DNA of 44,358 nt from Didymodactylos carnosus (Eukaryota > Rotifera > Eurotatoria > Philodinida > Philodinidae): positions 1-44,358 of the forward strand of contig CAJNOQ010000646.1 in the NCBI GenBank assembly GCA_905250885.1. The letters are read 5' to 3'. The translations under genes were made by a program, and so were the position numbers. This document shows, piece after piece, positions 12,885 to 23,796 of this stretch; positions within the stretch are counted from its first letter, which is position 1, and each line of letters starts with the position of its first letter. The notes beneath the pieces were generated by a model. That model ran no database searches and was not told the origin of the DNA. It saw only the letters and a list, made by a program, of their open reading frames with translations.

Positions 12885-13958
12885 ATGGATAGAAAGACGA
12901 CCAGTTTTCAGAAGCAGAATTTGACATCAACCTCGCCAAAAGTCGTACCACCTAGTCCTTTTCTAACAGGATATTTACTTATTTATAATGGAGTATTAAC
13001 TATTGGGTATTGTATATTCGAAAAGATTTACTCTTTTTATTCTAGTTAAACTGCATCTGTTTCAGATGGTCACTAATATTCTATGAAACATTGAAAAGTC
13101 TACTTTCTTATCGTTCATTCAAAGATTTAAGCGAATGTTATGGACTATGGAAATCAATCGAAATACCATTGAAAATATATCAGACAGCAGCATTCTTAGA
13201 AGTTAGTATCACATATTACTAACAAAAAAAGAGATTGTTTATCCATATTTAAGACATTATGTATGATCAATTATTTCTACCAATGAAATAGTTATGAATC
13301 TTCTCAGTCAGTATTCTTATTTATTTTTATTTTCTTTAGGTTATACATGCTGCTCTCGGTTTTGTAAGATCAAATCCGATCATTGTATTTATTCAAATAA
13401 TATCACGTGTGTTTTTAGTATGGGGCGTAGCCAATTATATTCCATACGTAAGTAATTCTAGACAAATTAGTGTTCAATTTTTTTAGTTTTCTATCTGCTA
13501 GGCTCAATTAACACCTGGCCTCTTATTAGCTGTCACGTGTTGGTCAATAACAGAAATCATTCGTTATTCATATTATGCCTTAAATTTATATAACTTGGCT
13601 CCATCATGGTTAACATATTGTAGATATACATTTTTCATTGTACTATATCCACTTGGTGTAGCGGTAAACTGAATAAGGTTCTATTGTATATCGGTTATTA
13701 ATCAATATTTACATTTTATAGGGTGAACTGTGGACGTTATCAAAAGGAATGTCGTCTATTTATTCTCAACCACGTCGAAGTCATTATTCAATATTATTAC
13801 CAAATAAATATAATTTTGGATTAGACTACTTTTACTTATTATGTATCGTGGTTTCAGCATATGTTTGTAAGTATTTTATATTTATTTTTAACAAAAGTGC
13901 AGTTCACATCTTTAATTCTATGGTGTATGTGCTAAGAAAAAAATTAGTTAAAAGTTAA
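12885..13958 (+). CDS. Very-long-chain 3-hydroxyacyl-CoA dehydratase (HACD/PHS1/PTPLA family)
   Basis: Exons are 12885-13006, 13066-13201, 13340-13447, 13502-13663 and 13722-13958, in one frame, giving 254 residues, about the usual size of metazoan HACD proteins. The enzyme removes water from 3-hydroxyacyl-CoA, the third step of fatty-acid elongation in the ER membrane. Family landmarks in order are GYLLIYNGVLTIGW, VFLVWGVANY, SITEIIRYSYYA, RYTFFIVLYPLGVAGE and LLPNKYNFGLDYFYL. In yeast Phs1 the catalytic pair is Tyr149 and Glu156; the same R-x7-Y-P-x-G-x3-E spacing places them at Tyr171 and Glu178 here. The C-terminus is uncertain. Reading through a possible donor at 13863-13868 gives the tail ending RKKLVKS. 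Splicing from 13863 to an acceptor at 14068 would instead give a short tail MILIFHRQ. The gene lies 658 bp downstream of the PDZ gene on the same strand. Confidence 0.88.
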
Positions 13959-15017
13959 AATGATTTATTCAGAAAAATAGCTTTCTTTTCTGATGATAAT
14001 TTAAAAAACGTCCCTCTAAAAGAAATATTTTTCACAGATTCTATTGATTGTCCTTGTTGTATATACAGATGATCTTGATTTTTCATCGTCAATGACGACA
14101 ATGTATTTTATAAACATCTTCGGTTCTGTAATGTTAGTTTGATAAACTGAATTCATAGTTGTAGTTGTTGTCTATCGTTACTACAAAAAATTTGATCAAA
14201 AATTTTCTGGAGAATATAATTGAGTCTGATACCAACCACATTTTGCATAGGGAATAATCGTTGTAGTCTAACGAGGGAACCTTTCCAAATGCCCTTCGTT
14301 CCAAAGTCCTAAATTCCTTTTTCCTTTTTCTTTCTGTAGCTCTGAGGTGACAATGAACATGTAAGGCTTTTCTTGTAAACTCTATAACTTTGCAAAGAAA
14401 GGCCTTGTAGAGCTAGGAAATGTCTCGTTTTGATCAGAATTTCGTGGGCTATAATCGTGACTTATTTCGAGAAACTTTTGGGGATTTTTCGAGGTACCTA
14501 GAAAACCAGTTTTCCGGAAACTGGCTGGAAAGGATCTATGGAGAAAAACTGCTATCAGATTCGGAATCAGCATGGTCGATTACCTATAACATACTACATT
14601 TCGTTAAAAAAACGAAGGGGCATTAGGAAAAGTTCCGTCGTAAGTACTTTTCATAAACTGTCTAAATGTTTCGTCAGAATCATTTTATCAGATGATTTTG
14701 ACTCTTTTGAAAGGTTTGATATATGTGACGAAATCTAATCTCACAGTGGTATATATTACGGAACATGGCCACGGTGTGAAAATGACTTTTTTCCGAGCGT
14801 CGTAGACTGGAAAAGATTCAAACAACGTCACCAAACAGTTACCATCGGCGCACAGCTTTTTACTTAAAACAATATTATGTGGTGTATCTTTGATCTTATG
14901 CACTCCTTTTTAAATCTGTCTCTTGCATAATCTGACTAATTTATCTGTATATTTCGACGACAAGACGAGATATACATGGTAGGAAGAAATCAAATCCAAC
15001 GCACTTTGAAATACTCC
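13959..15017. other. Intergenic region after the HACD gene
   Basis: Bases 14040-14095 may hold an alternative last HACD exon. Around 14230-14270 a sequence close to one at 2302-2335 (AGGGAATnATCGTT followed by TAGTCTAA) recurs. From 14400 to 14650 is an old dispersed repeat whose words (TTTTCCGG, CAGCATGGTCGATTAC) are also seen in degraded form near 370 and 19750. No convincing gene was found. Confidence 0.45.
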
Positions 15018-15704
15018 TAGGAACAATTAAAATTTTAATTTTTCCTAGAGAAAAATAAAATATTACACTCATTTTAATTTTTCTTAGTAGAAATTAATTA
15101 TCAATTATTTCTTTAGAAATCGTTTAAATTTTTCTAGCAAACAAGTTTTATCACTGTATTTTAATACTTATTATAGGAAAAATTAAAATTTTTCTTTCCT
15201 ATATAAGACAGACAACAGTAGACGCTTTGCAAGCATTTGTTCAAAATCCAAATCCTTTTAAGACTTAAAAACATGAAACTTATTTCCAAAACAAACAATC
15301 ATATTTGAGAAAGAAAACAAATCTTTACACATTTGAATAAACGTTTTTTTCTTAGGAATTTAAATTTTCTTGCTCTACATGGACAACTTTTCGTATTACA
15401 AGTATCATTAGAATGGCATACTTCAGTAAGAGCGGAATTAACGTTAACACGTCTGAATAATGTCATTGATAGTAATAACTTTAATGAACAGCACACATAT
15501 CTTCGAAATTACCGTTACTCAGATGTAATAGATCATGTCCACTATATCTGTCCAGCATTAAAATACAGTGGTAAAACTTGTTTGCTAGAAAAATTTAAAC
15601 TATTTCTAGAGAAATAATTGATAATTAATTTCTATTAAGAAAAATCAAAATGAGTGTAATATTTTATTTTTCTCTAGGAAAAATTAAAATTTTAATTGTT
15701 CCTA
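15018..15704. mobile_element. 687-bp inverted-repeat element with about 152-bp near-identical arms
   Basis: The left arm 15018-15169 and right arm 15553-15704 are reverse complements with only a few mismatches, so the insertion is recent. The termini are TAGGAACAATT and AATTGTTCCTA. The arms are almost pure A/T with repeated TTTTTCCTAG-type words. The 383-bp middle is of different composition. It holds an open plus-strand frame preceded by an acceptor-like TTTTTCTTAG (see the next entry). No transposase is present, so it is non-autonomous. Confidence 0.8.
15333..15617 (+). other. Unexplained open frame inside the inverted-repeat element
   Basis: Of this 94-codon frame, the part at about 15357-15552 reads like coding sequence, with phrases such as LHGQLFVLQVSLEW, RAELTLTRLNNVI and YRYSDVIDHVHYICP. 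The final 20 or so codons are simply the right arm of the element. A pyrimidine tract ending in TTAG immediately precedes it and could be a splice acceptor. I do not recognise a family. It may be a captured exon or a chance frame. The balanced composition against the AT-rich arms favours capture, weakly. Confidence 0.3.
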
Positions 15705-17473
15705 AAAATAATATTTAAAATTCTTCTGGACTCTCAGCTAGAGGTGTTAGCTCGGTCGCCGATGACGAATATGCTAATTAATTTTTCATCATCGAGCAAA
15801 AAGAAAAAAAGGCAGATAAAACAATGTATTTTATTCCTAATCTATTATTTTTGATTTAGACTTTCCGTCAATGTATAAACATATGTTCAAACAACGTGCA
15901 AAAATCCTACAAAAATAGATCAAAATTCATGAACAAGAAATGCGACAAAAAACAACAACATATTTTTTTCTTCCGATTTGATTTGTGTGTTTTGTAGTTT
16001 GTTTTTTATGTGTTTGTGATAATGAATGAAAACAAAAGAAAAACGTCAAATTAAGAATGAAAATGTATTTTAAAATGATATAAGCGAAAGTTTTGAGTAA
16101 TATTCTTAAAATGGCACTAATCTTTGAGTTTGAAGAATATTAATAATAAGACTATCTTCTAAGTAAAACAAATATTCTTTCGAATGAAGAAACTGTCCTT
16201 ATATTATGTGACTTAAATTTGAACGAACAGTGGTATAGTAGCGATGCATTATAACGACAGGACCCTAGTAGATACAAGTGTACAGTAAACTATTGGTTCA
16301 TAAATTTATTCGGTTGAAGTTATCGGTCGAAATTTAAAGGAAAATGCTAATTCAAAAATTCTGTGACCTCTTAGATTGCTTTTAAACACGCATATTCTGA
16401 TTCGGTGGAGTCTGCTGATCAAGAATATGACCTTATTTTTTCGGTTCGACCGTGTCTTCATCTGAAAAAATGAAAAATACTGAGCAGGAGTCTCAAAAAT
16501 CCGAAAAACGCTCTCCTACAGAAATTGTTCATAATTTTTTTCCTTTGCGTTTTAACGCTCTAAAAGCCTTTTTTTCGAAATCCTTGAGTAAAACTGGTCC
16601 TAGAAATGTATTTATACCAGTTCTACTACCTTGTCTACTACTTGAAAAAAAATCATCAATTGAAACAGCCAAAAATGAGACCCTCTCCTTCCCGGGCTTT
16701 CTCGTCCCTCCCATTACGTATTTGAATTTTTTTTTCTATAGTGCGTTGGAATCCGCTTTCAACGATGCACAAAACTATACGTTGCTTTTTTTAAAATTTT
16801 GCTTTCTTGCTTAGAAAATGAGGCTTCTTTGTTGAGATAGGATAATCGACCAAGTCGTCGCTTTCTAACTTCGTTATTTTTCGACCAAAACCATTCAACT
16901 TAATAGAGAATAGGAACCCGGTTTTCTAGAAATCTGTATCTCAAAATTTCGTACAAAAAAACTAACATAATCCACTGAAACACCAGGGCTTTTGATTTTA
17001 GAAATGTTATAAATTAAGAAAGAGGAATGGCTTAAACAGATAACACATAACTTCAATGAGATAAGCAATTGAATAATTATTTTTAAAACTCATTATTGCA
17101 TCTTGTAGAGTATAGTCTAAAGTGCATGAAAACATATTTTATTCTATTATTAAGTGCTATTAGATATGCTATTTAATTGATGGAAAACGTATCATTAGTA
17201 AATAAGAAAATTTCTTTAACTTTTTTAACTTAGTTTGTTATTTCTCTCTTAAATGTTGTCGCCGTGTATTGTTTCTATACATGTATTCTAGTGCTGTCCT
17301 CTGTCCTCAGTCAATTTATGTTAAGATGTAATGGGTTCGCCTCCTTCTTCTCATAATTTCTACTGATTTTTTCAACATTTCTTCTAAATAAATAAAGTTT
17401 ATATCAACAGAGATAAAATATACGAACGTCCTAGTATTTCAGAATAATTTTGTTTCTTTCAATAGAATTTAAA
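15705..17473. other. Intergenic, no gene seen
   Basis: AT-rich sequence without a supported gene. An open frame at 16452-16814 has no recognisable domain, is low in complexity, and resembles the old dispersed-repeat background. Upstream exons of the C1-THF synthase pseudogene that follows were looked for and not found. Confidence 0.45.
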
Positions 17474-17845
17474 ATTGCTCGAAGTGTGAACTGCTAAAAT
17501 TTAATAAAACAAAATACAAGTTTGTTCGACGTTCCGATTGTGATTGCTGTAAATTGATTTTTAAATTTTTTTAAAGTTTTATAACAAAAAAGAATTACTA
17601 TGTTTTATTCAAAACAGATACGAATACTGAAATTGAATTGGTTATTACACGTATTGAAAAATAAATACGTGCCTACGATGCTGTTATGTCAAATTATTGG
17701 GCTAAAGGCTAGTTGAAAATGAAATTATCATTATTAGTAAATTGAGTTTTTGTTTTAGGTGGAGCGGGGTGCTCTTGAATTAGCAAATGCTGTTGAAAAC
17801 GCATGTTCACAAGAAACAAATTTTAAATTTTTGTACGATATTAAA
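17474..17845 (+). pseudogene. Broken C1-tetrahydrofolate synthase fragment (formate-THF ligase domain)
   Basis: Three colinear pieces match the formate-tetrahydrofolate ligase domain of metazoan cytosolic or mitochondrial C1-THF synthase (MTHFD1/MTHFD1L). These are NLIKQN..FDVPIVIAVN (to about 17554), FKTDTNTEIELV..AYDAVMSNYWAKG (about 17608-17707) and GALELANAVENACSQETNFKFLYDIK (17767-17845). It is clearly dead. There is a TAA before NLIKQN near 17494, and another TAA at 17662-17664. A 52-bp intron has lost its GT donor (GC at 17708), and one extra G in the run at 17766-17769 shifts the frame. Upstream and downstream exons are missing; a Penelope-like fragment follows instead. The functional enzyme activates formate in one-carbon metabolism, so an intact copy must exist elsewhere. 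Confidence 0.85.
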
Positions 17846-17959
17846 GTAAGTTATTGCTTTAAGTAGAATAGGGTCTTTGTAATATACGAAGTCGGATAAA
17901 TTATATTTTTAATATTTCATGAAATATATACTTTGTCTTTATAAAATTTTACGACAAAG

Positions 17960-18606
17960 TTAGTGTCAAAAGTGATAGTTGGAGTGGAAATAGGTTAAAA
18001 CGAAAGAGGTTAGGGGAAAAGGAAGATATCGTTAGTGGAGTCAAAAGAGTTTTATCTCAATATCTCCAATCTAATAAAACTAAATATTATGATAATCTCT
18101 CTAGGAATTAACAAAAAGCACTGAAAAAGTTGAAAACAGATGAACACTTCATTGTTATACCAGCAGATAAAGGAGGATTATATCAACAAAATTCAGGAGA
18201 AGTTAGACACAGACTCATATACACAGTTAAATGATGATCCGTCGAAATACATTTACAAGAAGCTACAAATGCTATTATCGGAGTTAGTAGGTAAAGGAGA
18301 AATCGACGAAGACATCATGGAAATGTTACTAGTAGACAAGAAAATACTAATTGTTCGTGGATAATTGAAAGTTCATAAAATAGAGAAGAGCATGAGATTA
18401 ATTGTCTGGACGAGAGATAGTATGGGTTCAGCACTAGTAAAATATATCACAAATATCATAAAAAATATAGCAGACAACAGAAGATCTATCAAAAATACTA
18501 AAGATTTAATTGGAAAACTATATAAATTAAAAATCAAAAAATTACACACGTTAGTTAGTTTAGATGTGAGCGACTTATTCACACTGGAATTCACAACAGA
18601 AATGAA
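17960..18606 (+). mobile_element. Penelope-like retroelement reverse transcriptase, degraded
   Basis: Translated blocks in order match the N-terminal and early RT region of Penelope-like elements: HFIVIPADKGG (18145-18177), DYINKIQEKLDTDSYTQL (from about 18174), a KVHK block near 18367, then RDSMGSALVKYITNII and SLDVSDLFT (18559-18585). The frame shifts after IPADKGG, and a stop at 18362 separates the second and third blocks. Everything after the SLDVSDLFT motif, including the catalytic YxDD region and any GIY-YIG endonuclease, is absent. Penelope-like elements are a recognised component of bdelloid genomes. It sits just downstream of the C1-THF synthase pseudogene and could have contributed to that gene's loss. 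Confidence 0.8.
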
Positions 18607-18667
18607 ACTCATTGTTTGAATCGTGACATAATGAATAAGTAGAAAACTGTTCTGACACAACGTCTTC

Positions 18668-19503
18668 TGTCCCGAGGTACACTAGTCGCTTTTGACGTGT
18701 AGAAAATGAAGACAAGAGTGTTCTTCTCACAGAAATCTTTATGGATAGTTTGTGTTTAAGGTTGACTTGTTCACGAACACATATAATTGCCCGAAATGAT
18801 TAAAATTTGATTCATTCTTGCTGATTAGTTAGTTACTGGACATCGGTCTACATATTTGTTTTAAACTTTCGGTGACATGGATTCTCAAGAAGCCTCCAAA
18901 AACCAAGAAAAGAAACAATTGGCATATTCAACTTGGGAAGAAACGTCCTCAACTTAACATGAAGCCCGCGGAAAGTGGTGAGTTGAGACACCAAGTTCTT
19001 TATGTATGAATGTCTGTTGTCCCACGGCGTGCGGCCTATTGGATACACAGACGTAGCGTGGTACTTGTCAGATGCCTCATGGCAAGCGGTCAGTTGGGAG
19101 AATTCAGGCACGAATCGAAGTTCATGCTCCGAATAGTTAGTGTAGCATGTAATTGTTTCAAGTGCTATATAGTTGGTGCAACGCGCGTGAATGTTTGCAA
19201 GCTTATAGGTCTAGTTTGTGGATAAATCTCAGTCAAATTTCAACTGGTAACTCGCAATAACCACCGCCTCCCTCCCGCCCGGACTTCTTGTGAAGCTATG
19301 TCGCCGAAAGTTTAAAATAAATTTGTAGATCCAGCTCCAGTCTAACTAATCAGCAAGGATGAATCAAATTTTAATCATTTCGGGCAATTATATGTGTTCG
19401 TGAACAAGTCAACCTTAAACACACAAACTATCCATAAAGGTTTCTGTGAGAACTCTTGTCTTCATTTTCTACACGTCAAAATCGGCTAGTGTACCTCTGG
19501 ACA
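18668..19503. mobile_element. 836-bp foldback element with about 210-bp arms
   Basis: The left arm (18668-18890) and right arm (about 19294-19503) are imperfect reverse complements. The ends are TGTCCCGAGGTACACTAG and CTAGTGTACCTCTGGACA. Long inner matches include GTTCACGAACACATATAATT and AATGATTAAAATTTGATTCA. The middle is more GC-rich and has no supported gene. It lies just after the Penelope-like fragment. No target duplication was identified. Confidence 0.75.
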
Positions 19504-20129
19504 CAAATTTTAATCAGAAATATGTGTTCTACATACTAGCGTCATTGAAATTCATTTTGATTCCGATATTTTACTGAAATATTAGAAGCTAAAAGAAATT
19601 ATTTTTATAAGCTTTCTGGAAAACTTCTTCATGAACTCTCAGCAACCTTTGATATTGGCAAAATTCTTACGTGGAAGCAGCCCCGAAATCCAGTTTTCGT
19701 AAAACACGGCTTTCATTAGATTTTTTTAGTTTTTCTTCGAAAATAAGCGTTGCCACTAGATTCAGTGTGGTCGATTACGTATATCTCTTGCGATTTCCAG
19801 GTTATTCCAACTCAGCGATTGCCAGTTCTAGGAAGGGTTCCTTGAAAATTCCGTGCTACATCTGAATCACTGAAAGTCAATGTCCCGCTTAAATCCTATT
19901 TTGAAGAGGACACTTTGGGCTATTTACTTATGAAAAAAATAGTATATTTTGTTTATGAAATATACATTAAAATCTTGGCTATCGAGTAGGGAAAGCTGCA
20001 GGGCTTTATCTCTTTTCTGTCTGACGTTATTCAAAAACTAATCATCTGCCTTTTAATTTGAAATGGATAGTAGTATGAGTTTTTCTTTAGTTAATTGAGG
20101 AAAGCGTAATGTTTCGTTAATTTCTTTAG
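19504..20129. other. Intergenic with dispersed repeats
   Basis: No gene is supported. Bases 19620-19664 are repeated at 20914-20958. The stretch 19670-19860 resembles the old dispersed repeat seen near 300-400 and 14550. Confidence 0.45.
19620..19664 (+). repeat. 45-bp dispersed direct repeat, copy 1
   Basis: The sequence AAAACTTCTTCATGAACTCT continues to GATATTGGCAAAAT. It recurs at 20914-20958 with two mismatches. It is probably a piece of an otherwise unrecognised transposon. Confidence 0.75.
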
Positions 20130-20790
20130 CAAACAAAACCGTCTCTTTGCACTATGGCTTATGTATCAAAACCTAAATGGTACATACCAGGGGATGTGAA
20201 CATACCAAAAAAGGGTGAGAAAAATGAAAATAAACGATCGTGACGTGCTGTAACTATGAGAATAAATAGAGAGTGTCAACTATTAGTGTTGAAGGAAAAA
20301 ATAACATAGTCTACTGTAACTTTTGATCAAACTATTGATATTGAAAAATAGTTTTATGATGAAGTGAGAAGTACACAGATTCTCTGAATGAAAAATTTAG
20401 AAAAAACGATAGTAGGAAAAAAATGTATGATAAACGGTGATTTTCAACTGTAAAATGTCCGTTTTCAAAAGATATCCGGTCTTCATCGTTCGAATTGTAG
20501 AACGTACTGGATTCGAGTTCTTCTTCTGGAGCAGTAATACTTTCTGAACGACCCTGGATACTTTTCAGAACGAGAAATATTTTCTCTGCATAACTGTATT
20601 CCATATATTTGCTAACGCATTCTTTTTCTGTAAGAGAAACGTTCACAGGACCCAACTTTTACTTTTTCATTCTTTCTCTAGTGATCCAGCTATTGAGGGT
20701 ATGGTTGAAAAGTGGAGACTTGACTCTGTCATAAATTACTTTCATGGTTCTGGTTTGATCAAAATATTCCTTCCACCTATATGATAAGAA
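20130..20790 (+). other. Candidate exon pair of an unidentified gene or gene fragment
   Basis: Bases 20130-20214 are open, preceded by TTTCTTTAG and followed by GTGAGA. They read QTKPSLCTMAYVSKPKW followed by YIPGDVNIPKK. A second stretch follows a good acceptor, TTTCTCTAG, near 20690. It reads DPAIEGMVEKWRLDSVINYF then HGSGLIKIFLPPI and a stop. The two do not join in frame with the simple donor (phase 1 versus phase 2), so the model is incomplete or the gene is broken. I do not recognise the family. Confidence 0.25.
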
Positions 20791-20913
20791 AATCAAAAAT
20801 TCTGAACTAGAAAAATCAAATACAATAAAAAGTGGATCGTTAAGAAAGAACTTTTGGTTTCACGTCATTTCAAAATCTGACTCTGTACCATCAAAGCGAC
20901 AACATTTCTCTAC

Positions 20914-20958
20914 AAAACTTCTTCATGAACTCTCATTAACCTTTGATATTGGCAAAAT
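20914..20958 (+). repeat. 45-bp dispersed direct repeat, copy 2
   Basis: Matches 19620-19664 except for two bases. Confidence 0.75.
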
Positions 20959-21994
20959 CAATATGAATTTTAAGAGTAGTCATCTTGGACTATCCACCCA
21001 TGTACTTAGCTTAGTCTATTTCATATACAACGTCGTAACATCTCTTCAACACTCGGACGATATTGTCGTAATGAATCTGAATGAAGTTTTTATCCTCATC
21101 GTAATTGTCCAGGCTACTCTATCACTTTTCATATAAGTTTAATTTAAACGGACCATATAAATCGCCTTTCATGCTTGCAATGACGCATTATATTTATTAT
21201 TTGAAAAACTTATCTGATTGATTTCTATTATCATTCATTTTTTCTACTGAATAACAGCAAAATTTAGTTTATAGAATTTTAGAACACATGTCAATATATT
21301 GAGCAGGTTGACTTTCAAAAGAAAAGTGTATTATGAACAGATTATCTTTGACCTTATACACAGTGCTATGTGGATAATGACGAGGCTTCCGAATTGAGAT
21401 CACTTTTTTGATAAAATGTCTTAATTGTCTTAAAGTCTTAGTTGACATCAAGCAAACATCAGAGGACGGGAAGCAGAGAGTGAGAGTGAGTGCAAAAAAT
21501 TGATCTCAATTCGGAAAAAGCGGGATAATGATCATGTACTATCAAATGTTAATGATAGAAAATTAAACTACGATGGTTATAAAGTATTAGAATACATATT
21601 TAGAGATGAAATTCAAGAAGTGTTTAGTGAAGAGATTAAACTATATCCAACTCTGTGAACATGAGATGTTAAACTGCTTCCTGTTAAATAAGAATGCTAT
21701 AAATGTTTGCTACAATCATTTCTGTGAAAGACCATGCATTCCAGGCCTACCAAAGGGGAGACCAGGAAAGTACATTACGGCTTCTGCCGTAACGAAAACA
21801 ATTACAAGACTTTCTTTGATCAATTATTAAATTTTACTTTTTCATAATAATAAAAATAGCGGGCTAATCGTTACTTTTGTAATGTATCACTGTCAGTGGT
21901 CAGGACCGAATGTGGTCAAGCCACACTTTAACATAGAGAGTATATTAATCATAAAGCCTTATTCAGTTCAATTCAAAAAATTAGAATACATACG

Positions 21995-22045
21995 TGGAAT
22001 GAATAGAATAGAATAGAATACCGTACGTGGAATGAATACGCACAC
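21995..22045 (+). repeat. AGAAT microsatellite between TACGTGGAATGAATA copies
   Basis: The word TACGTGGAATGAATA occurs twice, separated by four GAATA units, suggesting slippage-driven expansion. Confidence 0.7.
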
Positions 22046-23320
22046 AGTTTAATCTAGTCTCAAATTGGATAAAAGTTTGCACATACATCGTTCTATATAA
22101 CCGTTCGCCTGGGATAAAGATACTGTGTAAACAAAAGTATTGGACTAAAAACTGACAAAATGTCAGTGTTGTTGATATAAGTTTGTTATTTTTGATAATA
22201 AGTCTTATGGCGACATGTTGATATAAATATTATTTTTCAAGAATACAAGCAAGATAAATCACAATATGATGTTCTAAACTAGAACTATGGAATAACACAA
22301 AATTATGCAGTCCACTCGATTTTTTCATTGTCACTTTTTTTTTGTTGATTCTATTTTTTCTATAATTATTTCGACATTATTCGAAACTATGCTTAAGTAA
22401 ATGAATAAAATTGTACCCATTTAACTATTAGAAAGAACTGATAACAAAATCTCCTTGACATGAACTATATTTAGACACTATGTAACGAGTACAAATCTTT
22501 TTTCATTGAGTTAAATGTTGCTGTATAAAATGAAAAATTTTTAATAACAAGTTTTGTCAACTGCATAGGAATTTCAATTCAGTCAATTCTATCTTACACA
22601 AATATGTCACTTTATATCTATTGCATATGTGTTTGTTAGCGTAACTGACACAAATCACGGTTAAATAAACAAAGGAAATTTATTTTTTATGTATAGATAA
22701 TTTGCTTATATTCAAACGTATATGACGGTGGAAAGCTAAAACATATAAAATAACTGAAAGTTATAAAATCTGTTATTCACTTACATGTAGCAAGTGAAAT
22801 ATAAAATAACAACACATAGAAATTCAAAACTAACTTCAACAATATTATTATTACGAGATCTGATAAATTTCTGCTCTATATTCAGTATGTTAGCATCAAA
22901 TATTATTGTGAATAGATTGATCTAACAGACAGTGGTCGAATACAAGTATGTACAAACAAAAGAGTGAAATTTTAGCTACGGATGAACGATCCAACATTCG
23001 AATATGCATGTCGTAAACACAGTGAAGTCTGTAAAAGAAACTAGCAAGGTTATGACTCATAACCTTAATTTTTGGGTAATATTTCCTTGTATTGTCCTGA
23101 CCATATTACAGAAAGTTTAGTAAAAATTTTGAACTCATTTCTGTAGATTGAAAGATTGTGGAATGTCTTTTCTATGTCCTTAAGGGTAGCCTTCCTCGTT
23201 TTTTACCCCCTTGGAAACCGCGAAAGCCGATGTCGGATCGGGTTCAAATTTATACCAGAGATAGAACTTCGAAAAAGAAAATCGATATATTTTTGCACAG
23301 AATTTTCTGACGTGTGTTTC

Positions 23321-23440
23321 TATGGATTTTATGGAAAACTCCAGTTTTCATTGGCACGCATTACAACCCTTCGAAAAAATGGTCCGATCGAGCTCAAAAT
23401 TTTACCACAGATACTTCAGACCCTATCTTAGGTTGACTTT
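23321..23440 (+). repeat. Old dispersed repeat related to 31031-31145
   Basis: Both copies contain CCAGTTTTC, then CCGATCGAG followed by AAAATTTTA, and ATAGGTACTC or AGATACTTC, in the same order and spacing. They are strongly diverged, so the repeat is old. No coding potential was seen. Confidence 0.45.
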
Positions 23441-23796
23441 TTTTCTTTTTGAAAAATATTCTTTCCTTCTCGAGATATTCGAAAAATGTACTAAAAATCC
23501 CATATAAAAAAACGGTTTTTCATTTTAATTTAAACTAAGTTTATTAAACAACAAATCGAGCTAAGCTCATTACATGTTGTGACAATTTGATCAAAAGAGA
23601 AATACAGTTAATTGCTAAAAAGAGAAGAGAAAGAATAGCTGATAATATATTGGAGAAAGCACGGCAAACTATTCTAGGACAAGGGAGAGTAAGTTTTAAG
23701 GACTCGTTTATCATGTTAGAATGTTATCAACGGATCACTATCAATTTCGACCTGAGCGTGTCTACTACAGAACAATAAAAGCAGGTCAAGTACAAC

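Larger units (their letters stand above)
20791..23320. other. AT-rich region, no gene seen
   Basis: Contains the second copy of the 45-bp repeat (20914-20958), a 14-bp inverted pair CCGAATTGAGATCA/TGATCTCAATTCGG at 21389-21402 and 21501-21514, a hairpin TTACGGC-TTCT-GCCGTAA near 21775, and an AGAAT microsatellite near 22002-22020. The short open frames are not convincing genes. Confidence 0.45.

Noticed and set aside
16452-16814. 120-codon open frame
   Set aside because: Low-complexity Phe/Ser/Lys content, no recognisable family, and it lies in old repeat-like sequence.
20332-20655. 107-codon minus-strand frame
   Set aside because: It overlaps the gap between two plus-strand exon-like stretches, and its residues show no family pattern.
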